DNA of 64,000 nucleotides from Streptomyces sp. A 4/2. GTDB lineage: Bacteria; Actinomycetota; Actinomycetes; Streptomycetales; Streptomycetaceae. Shown here piece by piece: positions 1-8,409 of the stretch; position 1 is the stretch's first letter; each line of letters starts with the position of its first letter. The stretch lies in the NCBI RefSeq assembly GCF_940670765.1, contig NZ_CALNVW010000021.1:1-64000 (forward strand), written 5' to 3'. The position numbers and the translations under genes are program-made. The notes beneath the pieces were generated by a model, which made no database searches, was not told where the DNA came from, and saw only the letters and a list, made by a program, of their open reading frames with translations.

Positions 1-37
1 CGTATGCGGCAATGCGGCTACCCCGGCGTCCTCTGAG

Positions 38-2752
38 TCAGCGCGGAGGGATCGTGCGAGAGCGGCCTTCGGTTCGGATGCCGAGGGCAAGACGGTAGAG
101 CTCCGGGAGCTGGTAGCGGCCGTCGGGGGTTTTTGACAGGGCCCCCCAGTCCTGAAGCTCGCGGACAGCCCTGTGAGTAAGTCCCACGTCTCCGGCAAAG
201 AAGGGGGACTGTTCGTCGACGGCATGGTTTGCCAGAGTGCGCAGGAGGTCCCAGACGTGGGGGAACCGGTACTGGAGTTCCTCGATCTTGAGCGCGCCGC
301 AATCGGCCAGGGCCTGACGCATAGCCGACGGGATAAGTACCCGGTCACTCCACCGTCCGTCGTCGGCAGACGTGACTGCGGCCGCGTGCAGGAAGCGGAT
401 GACGTCGCGCGGCTGGACGCGTTCATGGGCATCAGCGAGGGCGGAGGCGAACCAGCGGTCGGTCCAAGCCTCGCGGGAGCCGTCCGAACCCATCCTCAAG
501 CCCCAGAGCGGCAGGAGACAGCGGGTGGTTTCCTCCTCCCCCAGGTCGGCGATGGGCCACTCCGGGGCCTGTACGGCGTCGGAGCGAACCGAGAGCCACA
601 GGGCGAGCTTCAGGGCGTCCTCGGTGGTCCAGTGCAATTCGAACGGGGGCCTGCGGCGCAACGTTCTGCCGTCCCGGTTGACTGGCCCCTTCAAGGCGCG
701 TTCCATTGGTGCCCCCGGACGGGTGAAAATCACGAGCCCCAACGATTGCTTCCGAAGCCTGCGCAAGGACTGGGGAACAAGGCCCACCAGACTGCTGAAG
801 GCAACGGACACCCAGGCTCCGTCATGTTGGTCCAGCCACTCCTCCAGGCCGTCGATGAGGAAAAGCGCCTCATGCCGGAGCAGGTACTCCATCGTTTCGG
901 CTTCGTCAGGGGCACCGGCCGCCATCGCGAGGCACGTCAGCCAGCGCTCCTGCCAGAAGGCCATGCTCTCGGCGGATGGATGTCGGGAGGATGACTCGAT
1001 GAATGTGAGGATCCGGTCGCGACGCTCCGGCCCGGCGGGCCTCTGCTCCCGAGGGCTTTCCTCCCACAAGCCCTCCGCCTCGACGGGGCCTGGATCCGCA
1101 TACCAGATGGTGTCCGGAGCGTCCGGCGCGGCGAGTACCGGAACGATTCGTGCGGACTGTCGGACGGTTACCCCGGCTGTCCAGGCGAAGGCGTCCCAGG
1201 TTCGCGCCGCGCACATCCTGGCAAAGGTGAATGTCTTGCCCGTGCCGGCCTCGCCCGTTACCACGGTGATCGGCAGGTCGGTTCGGTGGGCGGCGATGAA
1301 CCTGCGGGTGGGTTCAATGGTGAAGAAGTCGCTGTCGGGGCCCGCGTCGAACGGCTGCCGCTTGAGTAGGGCGCCGGTGAACTCAGCCAGGGCGGACCGC
1401 CGGCGCCCGAGGACCTCCGGGTTCTCGTCGGGGCGGTGTGGCACCAGCATCGCACTCGGCGCGAACTCCGCGACCAGGCGAGGCAGCCCGCAACGGCGCA
1501 TCACGTCTACGACCGCGTCCCAGCTGTCGGGAAGCGCGAGCAGTTCCTCGCGAAACGGGCTTAGCACGGGCTCGGTCAGTACCTGCTCGTCCACCGCAAG
1601 GTGGTCTTCGTCATGTTCGGCCGTCCCGTCGTCCACGGGCAGGACGATGGCCAGGGAGAGGGCGTTGCTAAGAAGGGTTTTGGCCTCGTCCGCATGGCCG
1701 TCGTGCATGTCCAATCTGTACTGGGTCACGATCGCGCCGGGCGCGGGATCCATGCCGACCAGAGCGGGGGCGTGCGTTCCCACCCGGTGAATCATGGCCT
1801 CGGTACCGCGCAGCGACTGGCTGCTGATGGTGGAGACGAAGACCCGGGTGACCCTGGGGTCCAGCAGGAGGGGGCCCGACAGCTCGGACGCGCCCGCCCG
1901 CAGGTCCAAAACGATGACGTCGGCCTCCGCAGCGACGGCGAGCGCGGCGAGAGACTCGCTGAGGAAGTAGGGCGAACGGTCCTCGGTCAGCAGGTCCGAG
2001 GGGCCGATCCGAGGCGGGCCGAGCATGGTGCGCCGACTTGAGGGAAGGATCGTCACCCGGCCGTTTCCCGCGTGACGGGACACCTCCTGGTTGGGCAGGT
2101 AGGCAGCGGCGATCTGTACCGCGTCGGTTGGCTCGCCGTCCGTGGAGGAGTGGAGAAGCGCCAGTACGTCGTCGTATGCGATGTCGCAGCGGCCGCCCTG
2201 CGCCTGGTACATCCAGGTGATACCCGGCGCTTCTAGGTCCGCATCGATGAGGAGCACGTGCTGCCCGCGGGAAGCCAGCAGGTCGGCGAGCGCCACCGCG
2301 TGCAAGGTGCGGCCCACACCTCCCTTGAAGGAGTGGAAGGCGATGATCTGCCGGTCACCGGGATAGACGGAGGACGCGGGACGCGGCAGCGGTTCGCTCA
2401 GCTCCGAGGTGATACGGCGCTCGTTGAGCCTTGGACGGCGGGCGACCTGAGGCGCGTCCGCGGTTTCGGTCAGGCGTACCGGGAGGGAGCGAGGGGTGTG
2501 GGACTCGGGACGGTCCAGAAGGAGTTCCAGGCTCTCCTCGCCGTCCACAGCGGACTCAATGCCGAACTGGTCGTCCAGGAACTCCCGGACCTCGCCTACG
2601 GAGGTGCCGGGACGCACGGACAGTTCGAGAGCGTCCCACCAGGCGTCGGCCTCAAGTAGCCAGTACGGCCACTCGCCTCCGACGGCTGCCTCCGTCAGGC
2701 GGGAGTCGATGTCGACCCAAGTGAACAGCTTGTCGGCCACGCTGCTCAGCAT
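38..2752 (-). CDS. KGGVGR-motif ParA-like ATPase fused to a second P-loop NTPase
   Basis: This 904-aa protein has an acidic N-terminal region of about 80 residues (possible effector-associated domain) and a linker. A ParA/MinD-type ATPase follows with the variant Walker A KGGVGRT at residues 143-149 and LLIDADLEAPG shortly after. A second P-loop, TGEAGTGKT, is near residues 499-507, followed by a long helical C-terminal half. The KGGVGR variant is known from multicellular-bacteria conflict systems, where such ATPases are fused to STAND-like modules. The start ATG overlaps the upstream stop codon (ATGCTGA) and has GGAGAGG directly before it, so the gene is translationally coupled to the HEPN-like gene. 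I infer a sensor/signalling NTPase in a defence module; no catalytic effector domain is recognisable, so the role is not proven. Confidence 0.75.
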   Translation of the reverse strand: MLSSVADKLFTWVDIDSRLTEAAVGGEWPYWLLEADAWWDALELSVRPGTSVGEVREFLDDQFGIESAVDGEESLELLLDRPESHTPRSLPVRLTETADAPQVARRPRLNERRITSELSEPLPRPASSVYPGDRQIIAFHSFKGGVGRTLHAVALADLLASRGQHVLLIDADLEAPGITWMYQAQGGRCDIAYDDVLALLHSSTDGEPTDAVQIAAAYLPNQEVSRHAGNGRVTILPSSRRTMLGPPRIGPSDLLTEDRSPYFLSESLAALAVAAEADVIVLDLRAGASELSGPLLLDPRVTRVFVSTISSQSLRGTEAMIHRVGTHAPALVGMDPAPGAIVTQYRLDMHDGHADEAKTLLSNALSLAIVLPVDDGTAEHDEDHLAVDEQVLTEPVLSPFREELLALPDSWDAVVDVMRRCGLPRLVAEFAPSAMLVPHRPDENPEVLGRRRSALAEFTGALLKRQPFDAGPDSDFFTIEPTRRFIAAHRTDLPITVVTGEAGTGKTFTFARMCAARTWDAFAWTAGVTVRQSARIVPVLAAPDAPDTIWYADPGPVEAEGLWEESPREQRPAGPERRDRILTFIESSSRHPSAESMAFWQERWLTCLAMAAGAPDEAETMEYLLRHEALFLIDGLEEWLDQHDGAWVSVAFSSLVGLVPQSLRRLRKQSLGLVIFTRPGAPMERALKGPVNRDGRTLRRRPPFELHWTTEDALKLALWLSVRSDAVQAPEWPIADLGEEETTRCLLPLWGLRMGSDGSREAWTDRWFASALADAHERVQPRDVIRFLHAAAVTSADDGRWSDRVLIPSAMRQALADCGALKIEELQYRFPHVWDLLRTLANHAVDEQSPFFAGDVGLTHRAVRELQDWGALSKTPDGRYQLPELYRLALGIRTEGRSRTIPPR

Positions 2753-3162
2753 CCTCTCCTGGCGTCCCGCACCAGTTGTCTCAGCGTTTCGAGCGCTGCT
2801 TTCTGATCACCGTCGTTCAGTTTCGCACCATAGCGCCATGCCTCATGGAGCTGATGGCTTTCAATCCAGCCGCCAATCTTGTGGCGGCGGCAGCGAAGCG
2901 GGTCTGGGCGGGTCACGGGGTCGCGCAGGTTGAGTTCCTTCGCCAACCTGCGGAGGTCGTGGCTCCGCAAGTCGGCGGGGAGCTGAGCGGTGGACATGTA
3001 GTGCGAACGCCTTCGCATGACCTCGGCCTTCAGCGCGCACTCGGCGGCATAGAAGTACAAAAGTCCGCAGACTGCCGGGTCCCCAACGCTCTCTGCGGCC
3101 TGTGCCTGCTTCAAGAGCCTGTCCCGGCTGGTGCTGAGCTCGCCGGCCCCCACATCGACCAT
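2746..3162 (-). CDS. Small HEPN-like protein coupled to the KGGVGR ATPase
   Basis: This is a small all-helical protein of about 138 residues from the ATG at 3162; the frame stays open upstream to a GTG at 3264, and no start has a convincing ribosome site. The core has LYFYAAECALKAEVMRRR, then SHDLRRLAKEL, then HEAWRYGAKL, a pattern typical of HEPN-fold proteins. I cannot place a canonical Rx4-6H RNase motif with certainty (an R..SH is present), so it may be an active RNase, an inactive HEPN or an adaptor. Its stop overlaps the ATPase start by 7 nt, so the two are expected to be made together. HEPN proteins are frequent effectors or toxins in conflict systems, which fits the neighbouring NTPase; that function is inferred. 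Confidence 0.55.
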   Translation of the reverse strand: MVDVGAGELSTSRDRLLKQAQAAESVGDPAVCGLLYFYAAECALKAEVMRRRSHYMSTAQLPADLRSHDLRRLAKELNLRDPVTRPDPLRCRRHKIGGWIESHQLHEAWRYGAKLNDGDQKAALETLRQLVRDARRGC

Positions 3163-3618
3163 CTCGCCAGGGTAATGGCGGTGGGCGCACGGAGAGGGCA
3201 AGTTGAAGGAGAACGGTTCGTGAGAACGGGGTCTGGAAAACCTGAAGGCGTGGTCCGTGCCCACGGGGCACTACGTTGGCCCGCGGCCGACCTCGCTGCA
3301 GGCCACCGCCGTCAGCGATCTGGCAGGTGGCGCGCAGGACCTCGTTCCGCCGCTCCTGCTGGGACATCCCGTCTGGCGCGCCCAGCACATCGCTCCCAGG
3401 ACGGCTGTGCGGACGGGAAGGATAGCTGGACCGCATGTGCCATCTAGGGCGCGGCCGATGGTCCCAGACTCCCGTTCACTTGAATCCCCGAAGGTGGAAC
3501 CGGAAGTCTCGTCAGAAGGTCGCCCTGCCACCGAGTGCCTTGCTGGGTCCGGCAGCCAGGACAAGAGCCTGACTCCATCACGGACCCCTGGGACGCCATT
3601 TATGGCATTCTGCCGGTC

Positions 3619-4587
3619 ATGTTCGCTGTGCTGCGAGATCGAGTCGTTGCTCACCAACGGAGGAAGGCTGATGCAACGATCCGTCGACTCCGGGAAGATG
3701 CCGCGGCCCTTGGTATCGGCCCAGTCCCGAGTCCGCTGAGGTTGGCTCTGAGGGCTCGGTACCAATCGGGCCCACTCTTTTTCCTGATCATGGCGCCCGT
3801 TGCCGCGTTCACCTTTGTGGTCACTGGGCGGCTTGTGCACCATACTGCGGTGATCGTCTATCCGGCCTACGGTCAGCCGCGACCCACAAGTGATCCGGGC
3901 GCGCCCTTGACGGCAGCAGATGCCATCAGTGCTTTTTCTATCACTCTGACCGTGGTGCTGACCCTGGTTCTCGTGCGTCGCGTAGCAGCAACCCTCGGGT
4001 CGCTCTATGGCGTGAAGGCGGGAACGTACCTACGCCTTTCGGTATGGACGAAACTGATCCACAAGTGCGCTGATGTCGTCCGGGCGCCACGTCTTCGCGA
4101 CGAGCACTACTGGCCGAGCGTTGGTCAAGCTGTGGCTCGCGTCTACGGTGCGCGGGCCATGAGAGGGACGGTCGGCTTCACGTACTGGCGTCGCCGTAAG
4201 GCGTTGCGGGAACACGCCTACCGGGTGGCTGATGTGCTGCGGTCAGCCGAGATCCAACTCGATGCTGACCCCAAACAGGGTGCGCGAGAGATAGCACGGT
4301 TGGCCTTGGTGATTAGTACCCGTTATGCAGAGGGGCGGGTTGGTGCCCTTCTCGACCCGAGTGACATGGGGACGCAGCCTGCATCTCGACGCTTTGAAGC
4401 GGTTCGGCTGGGCGTGGTCGTGCTTGGCGCGGCTGGAATCGTGCTGGCTACTTCCGCCTTGGGGCTGCCAGCGCAACTCGCTGTCCCGGCATCCGTGCTG
4501 GTAGTCGCAGCGGTCTACCGGAGTGCTGCGCTCCCGGTTCTGGGCGCACTGTCATTTCTCTACCCGCTTCTGATAGCCGGGAAGTGA
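3619..4587 (+). CDS. Hypothetical membrane protein
   Basis: I do not recognise a family. The product is about 322 aa from the ATG at 3619 (an in-frame GTG at 3535 would add 28 residues; neither start has a clear ribosome site). It starts with a basic, helical stretch rich in Arg. Two membrane segments follow (around GPLFFLIMAPVAAFTFVV and a second ending LVLVRRVAATLG), then a soluble basic middle region, then two or three further hydrophobic segments at the C-terminus. Third-position GC is visibly lower than in the chromosomal genes to the right, which suggests recent transfer. It stands alone between the HEPN/NTPase pair and the TcmP pair, convergent with TcmP; a role as a membrane partner of a conflict module is speculation. 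Confidence 0.6.
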   Translation: MFAVLRDRVVAHQRRKADATIRRLREDAAALGIGPVPSPLRLALRARYQSGPLFFLIMAPVAAFTFVVTGRLVHHTAVIVYPAYGQPRPTSDPGAPLTAADAISAFSITLTVVLTLVLVRRVAATLGSLYGVKAGTYLRLSVWTKLIHKCADVVRAPRLRDEHYWPSVGQAVARVYGARAMRGTVGFTYWRRRKALREHAYRVADVLRSAEIQLDADPKQGAREIARLALVISTRYAEGRVGALLDPSDMGTQPASRRFEAVRLGVVVLGAAGIVLATSALGLPAQLAVPASVLVVAAVYRSAALPVLGALSFLYPLLIAGK

Positions 4588-4718
4588 TGACCGATTTAAT
4601 TCTCGGAGGAATTCGCCGTGCACATCCGGTAAATCGTTGGCTTTGCGACTTGTCCCTGACGGGGGCGGCGCGCCGAGACGATTTTTCACTCTTGGTCCGA
4701 CGAGTCGCTCTGGCTGTC

Positions 4719-5846
4719 TTACCAGAGGCCGTCCTGTTCTGCCGGCGAAGACGTAGGGGGATCATCCCGAGGTGGGAGCACGAGAGTTTTTCCCGTGACG
4801 CGCGTAGTGTCCGTGGCTACAGCGTTGGCGTCCCGCAGCTGGCGGACAGACCTGATCACCTGAGCTGGGCGATAAACGGTTTCCAGGAGGGCGAATCGCT
4901 GGAGTTCCGCGATAGTCACACCCTCTGGTGAATCGATCACATGGTCGCGGAGGATTCGGCGCAGCGCGGCAGTGTCTGGATCCCAATCCAAGTCTAGCTG
5001 CTGCTGGTTGGGATCCTTCGGGTCGCGGTAGCGGACGCCATGGTTGGGATCGACGTTCCACATGGCGTCCTTCATTTTTTCCAAGCCCTTGTCGTTCTTG
5101 GTGCCGAAGATCAGATAAAGACGTCTTCCCCCTTCGTCCACCATCTCGAAATAGAGTGTGTGCGTGAAGCCAGCACGTTGAAGACAGCCACGGTACTGGT
5201 CGCGGAGAAAAGTGAATTTTTCCGTGGAGGGCTGTTTGAAGACGGCTTGCCAATCCTGTCCGCCAAAGGCAATATCACCCTGCTGGCGCCGCCCCTCATG
5301 CTTCGCGGCGAAGCGCATCAGGAAGCCAGGAACGAAGGTGACCATGACCTCCACCCTGTCGTGCGCGGCGAGGTCCTTCAGGAGTGAGTAGGGGATGTCG
5401 GGCCCGCCGTAGCTGTCCAGGAGGACAAAGAGGGGTTGGTCTAACGCGCCTGATGTACGCAGTCGCTCCAGAAGCGCGGGGTGGAATTCGCCTTCGTCAA
5501 TGTGAATGTTGAGCCGCTGGTTGACGTGCTCGGTCTGTCGTGCCTGTGCTCGCGCCATCTGACGCCGTAGCTCCTGGACGCGACGCGCGTCCTTCTCCAT
5601 GAGGAACATGCGGAGGTGTTTCGGGTGTCGGAGCAGGGCGTCGGCGAAGACGCCGTGTGCGATCACTGGTGAACCAGGCTCACCCGCTTTGTAGACACCT
5701 GGGCCGGCGAAGCCTTCGGCGTACGTGGCCATCTCGTGTCGAGACAGAAGGATCGGTGCCCACGCGTCCAGGTACTTTTTGAGCAGGTCGTGCTTGGCGG
5801 CAGTATGCGGATCGCGCAGCCACGTCACTTCCTTTGGCACAGCCAT
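4719..5846 (-). CDS. tcmP: Three-Cys-motif partner protein TcmP
   Basis: The 375-aa protein begins with KEVTWLRDPHTAAKHDLLKKYL and has YAEGFAGPGVYKAGEPGSPV near residues 42-61 and FVLLDSYGGPDIPYSLL near residue 140. This is the layout of TcmP proteins, which are always encoded beside a three-Cys (Gp37/Gp68, DUF5131) protein. The GFAGPG and LDxYG blocks resemble SAM-methyltransferase-like folds, but the reaction is unknown. The partner gene lies upstream on the same strand, 99 nt away, with hairpins in the gap. The C-terminus is a winged-helix-like segment (LQRFALLETVYRPAQVIRSVRQL). Start at ATG 5846. TcmP pairs occur on mobile elements and near defence genes; a defence role is inferred only. 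Confidence 0.8.
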   Translation of the reverse strand: MAVPKEVTWLRDPHTAAKHDLLKKYLDAWAPILLSRHEMATYAEGFAGPGVYKAGEPGSPVIAHGVFADALLRHPKHLRMFLMEKDARRVQELRRQMARAQARQTEHVNQRLNIHIDEGEFHPALLERLRTSGALDQPLFVLLDSYGGPDIPYSLLKDLAAHDRVEVMVTFVPGFLMRFAAKHEGRRQQGDIAFGGQDWQAVFKQPSTEKFTFLRDQYRGCLQRAGFTHTLYFEMVDEGGRRLYLIFGTKNDKGLEKMKDAMWNVDPNHGVRYRDPKDPNQQQLDLDWDPDTAALRRILRDHVIDSPEGVTIAELQRFALLETVYRPAQVIRSVRQLRDANAVATDTTRVTGKTLVLPPRDDPPTSSPAEQDGLW

Positions 5847-5860
5847 GCCAGCCCCCGCTT

Positions 5861-5911
5861 CCCCGACGAAACGTTGCGGGGAGAGGGTGACACACGGTTG
5901 CCGTGCGTCAC
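5861..5911 (-). other. Two RNA hairpins between the three-Cys gene and tcmP
   Basis: Arms GTGACACACGG (5887-5897) and CCGTGCGTCAC (5901-5911) can form an 11-bp stem with a 3-nt loop, one position being a G-U wobble in the leftward transcript. A second weaker hairpin (5861-5865 with 5877-5881) follows before the tcmP start. No T-run follows, so these may be processing, translational-control or weak termination signals. Confidence 0.5.
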
Positions 5912-5945
5912 TAGAGGGTGGAGTGAAGATGAAGGAACTTGGCCA

Positions 5946-6704
5946 TTATTGGACGGCTGCCACTTGGCGGCGTGGCGGCATCTGATCCCACTTCGCCCCG
6001 TCGAGCTCACGGCCTCCGGCCTTCGGGGACCTGCCGCCCCATTGCTTGAAGAAGAACGGCACGCCGGCTCCCAGGCATGCGTCGCGAAGGGCCTCTACCC
6101 ATTCCTGTTCGAGCGGCCTGTGGTTCGCGCCGGACTCGCCTCCAGCGATCACCCAGCCGATGCCTTCAAGATCTATACTTGGCAGGGGACCGAGTAGGGG
6201 TTCGCAGGACAGGAACCGCACGGCGGCGGGCACGCACCGAAGATCATCAATGCGATTGACGTGTGCCTCGCTTTCGACAGAAACCCCCATCCATAGATTG
6301 GCGGGCCACTCAAGGTCCTCCGCTACACGGCGAAGCCGTAGCGCTCGTTTGGTGAGTAACTGGTAGGTGTGCTGTGGAGTCTCTGCGATGACCTGGAAGA
6401 CGTCGTGCACGAAGCTGATCGGCACCTTCGCGTGGAACAGGTCACTCATTGAGTTTACGAAAACCATCCGTGGTGCCTTCCACTGTCGAGGCACGTCGAG
6501 AGCTGAGCGGTGCACGGTGAGGCCGAAGCCGGGGCCAGAGGTTCTCGGATCGCCATCGGCCTGATACTTGGCCGCCCCCATGGCCTTCAGACGCCGTGAA
6601 AGCGTCAGCGCATAGCAGTTGTCGCAGCCTGATGAGACCTGATCGCAGCCCGTTGTTGGATTCCAGGTCGCTTCTGTCCACTCGATTGAGCTTCGGTCAC
6701 CCAT
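5946..6704 (-). CDS. Three-Cys-motif (phage Gp37/Gp68, DUF5131) protein
   Basis: The 252-aa protein has the family signature IEWTEATWNPTTGC near the N-terminus followed by a cysteine cluster C20-x6-C27-x2-C30 (GCDQVSSGCDNCYA). This resembles, but is not identical to, the CX3CX2C cluster of radical-SAM enzymes. Further family blocks are FVNSMSDLFH, LLTKR, WMGVSVES, LSCEPLLGPL, VIAGGESG and FFKQWGG. Members are known from actinophages and integrative elements and pair with TcmP, which is encoded next. The ATG at 6704 has a strong GGAGGT at the right distance, and a stable hairpin sits immediately before it. The biochemical role is unknown; Fe-S/radical chemistry is a reasonable inference from the cysteines. 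Confidence 0.85.
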   Translation of the reverse strand: MGDRSSIEWTEATWNPTTGCDQVSSGCDNCYALTLSRRLKAMGAAKYQADGDPRTSGPGFGLTVHRSALDVPRQWKAPRMVFVNSMSDLFHAKVPISFVHDVFQVIAETPQHTYQLLTKRALRLRRVAEDLEWPANLWMGVSVESEAHVNRIDDLRCVPAAVRFLSCEPLLGPLPSIDLEGIGWVIAGGESGANHRPLEQEWVEALRDACLGAGVPFFFKQWGGRSPKAGGRELDGAKWDQMPPRRQVAAVQ

Positions 6705-6723
6705 CGTCGCACCTCCTATGGCA

Positions 6724-6752
6724 CGCGACGAGGCGCCTTGGCGCTCGTCGCG
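6724..6752 (-). other. Hairpin in the leader of the three-Cys gene
   Basis: Nine-bp arms CGCGACGAG (6724-6732) and CTCGTCGCG (6744-6752) enclose a further CGCC/GGCG pair. In the leftward transcript the hairpin ends about 8 nt before the AGGAGGT ribosome site of the three-Cys gene. It could gate translation or be the end of an upstream transcript. Confidence 0.55.
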
Positions 6753-7266
6753 CGCTCTGACTTGGTTGCCTAACGACCGTAGTGCCGAGCTGGCACGCGA
6801 CCATCGCCATCATTCATCTCGAACGTATGTTCCGTACAGGGGGTTCAGAGGTTCATCTGTCCCGGAGATCAGTCCAGTTGGACCCCTGACGGCTACGACG
6901 TCTAATACTCCAGCCGCATTTCTTCATTAGCGCTGGTCAGCGGCCTGGGTGTGGAGATTGTAGCGGGGTGGGTTGGGGTGCGGGGCGGTCTTGGTGGACC
7001 GTCCCGCGAACGTGCGACCTGGTTCCTGTCGAGTAGCCCTCGCGGCCGTTTTCGCTCTCGAGGGCCTCCAACGGCAGAAGCTCGCTTATGGCGGGGAGGC
7101 GCCGCCGCGACAGGCGAGGAGCTTCTGGACCAGTGCTGCAGCGTGCAACCCCGCATCTGCTGCGGCCTTGCGCAGTGCTACGACCACGATCCCGGCGGCC
7201 GTTCCGACACCGACGGCGCCCGGCGTACCGGCGGGCAGGCGGTCTCAACGTATGCGCCCCGCCATC
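6753..7266. other. 514-bp stretch without a supported gene
   Basis: No frame has both coding-like composition and a start with a ribosome site. A roughly 50-codon open stretch on the minus strand (about 7095-7244) reads like a helical C-terminus (GTAAGIVVVALRKAAADAG) but has no good start, and may be a gene remnant. The 5' half is less GC-rich and probably holds the promoter of the three-Cys gene. Confidence 0.4.
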
Positions 7267-8310
7267 TCACTTGAAGGCAAGCCCACGGAAGGCGTTGCGG
7301 ATGTCCGTCAGGGGCTGTCGGTCGCGGGTGTAGTAGAGCTTGTTGGTCAGGAGCACTGCCCAACGTTGCTGACGAGGTGAGATCCACATACCGGTGCCCG
7401 TGAACCCGTAGTGGACCCAGACTGCTTGGGCGGGAGCAGTACCGGGCGCGGGGTGCCAGAACAGACCGCGTACGGGCTGCAGCTCGCCCGTCTGGATGGT
7501 CAGCGATTCCCCGGTCCAGGCGGAGCCGAAGCCTGCCCGGCTGGGCGTGTTGCTGGGGTCGAGCATGTAGCGCAGGAATGCGCCGAGATCGTCCATGACG
7601 GTGAAGGCGCCGGCGATCCCGCACACTCCGCCCAGGAGCCGTGCGGAGAAGTCGTGGGCGATGCCCTTGAGGTGGGTATCGGTCTCCGGGTCGAGTTCGG
7701 TCGGGGCGCATCGTGAGGCGGTCTCGGGGGGCAGCGGCCCGAAGCGGGTCGTATGCATGCCCAGTGGCTGCCACGTCCGCTGTGTCGCGAGCTCGTCGAG
7801 GCGCTGGCCGGCGAGATGCTCGGCGAGGTATCCGAGGATGAGGGCGGCTCGATCGGTGTATTCGACAGCCTCGCCGGGTGGACGGTGCAGGGCTTCGTGG
7901 AGGACTCCGTCGCGGACGTCTTGTGGGTCCGTGCCGTAGAGGTTCTTGAGCTGGGCTCGCAGCGGAACGCCGGCTGTATGGGTCAGCAGCTGGCGGGCGG
8001 TGACGCCCCCGAGCGGGTGGCCGTCGACTTCGGACCAGAAGGTGGTGAGTGGGATGTCGAGATCGAGTTTGCCTTCCTCCCAGAGGGCGCCGATCGAGGC
8101 CCACACCGCGAGGATTTTCGTCAGGCTGGCGGCGTCGAAAATGGTGTCGGGCCGCATCGGCGTACCGGGGTCCTCGGGGTCGAGCACTCCGGTCGAGCCG
8201 GAGGCGTGGATGCCGGCAGCGTCACCGACGGCCCATACGGCGCCTGGGTAGACCTTGTCGCGGGCGCCTTCGCTCAGGAGCTGTTCGATGCTGTCGGTGC
8301 GGTACGTCAT
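7267..8310 (-). CDS. Serine hydrolase of the beta-lactamase / DD-peptidase class C family
   Basis: The 347-aa protein has the SxxK motif SLTK at residues 62-65 (FDAASLTKIL), a YTD in place of YxN near residue 148 and a C-terminal VHYGFTGTG standing for the KTG-type block. No signal peptide is visible, so it is likely cytosolic and more esterase-like than cell-wall active. The ATG at 8310 follows GGGAG; an in-frame ATG at 8334 would add eight residues. It lies 99 nt downstream of the glycosyltransferase gene on the same strand and is probably the last gene of the nucleotide-type operon, perhaps a tailoring acyl hydrolase. Substrate unknown. Confidence 0.75.
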   Translation of the reverse strand: MTYRTDSIEQLLSEGARDKVYPGAVWAVGDAAGIHASGSTGVLDPEDPGTPMRPDTIFDAASLTKILAVWASIGALWEEGKLDLDIPLTTFWSEVDGHPLGGVTARQLLTHTAGVPLRAQLKNLYGTDPQDVRDGVLHEALHRPPGEAVEYTDRAALILGYLAEHLAGQRLDELATQRTWQPLGMHTTRFGPLPPETASRCAPTELDPETDTHLKGIAHDFSARLLGGVCGIAGAFTVMDDLGAFLRYMLDPSNTPSRAGFGSAWTGESLTIQTGELQPVRGLFWHPAPGTAPAQAVWVHYGFTGTGMWISPRQQRWAVLLTNKLYYTRDRQPLTDIRNAFRGLAFK

Positions 8311-8409
8311 GGTCTCCCTGTTCGCCGTGTGCATCCCGCCGGGTCAGCGTAGTGACGTGGGTGGGTCCGGTGGGCGATCGGCGTGGCGGCATCGTCTGGT
8401 GTGTGACGT

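Noticed and set aside
637..644. ATTCGAAC, an 8-bp match to the T-arm of tRNA-Arg, considered as attL
   Set aside because: Flanking bases do not match the tRNA and it lies inside the NTPase gene; a chance match.
173..1790. Long open frames on the plus strand opposite the KGGVGR NTPase gene
   Set aside because: Low-complexity Arg/Ser/Gly composition and no ribosome site; typical antisense frames of GC-rich coding DNA.
4584..4931. Possible small gene overlapping the end of tcmP
   Set aside because: It runs antisense into tcmP, has no family features, and the first 100 bp are explained as a convergent gap.
5946..6704. DUF5131 protein considered as a classical radical-SAM enzyme
   Set aside because: The cluster is CX6CX2C rather than CX3CX2C; only a relation can be suggested.
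7178..8104. Arg/Pro-rich frame opposite the serine hydrolase
   Set aside because: Composition of a frame shadow; the serine hydrolase frame has the motifs.
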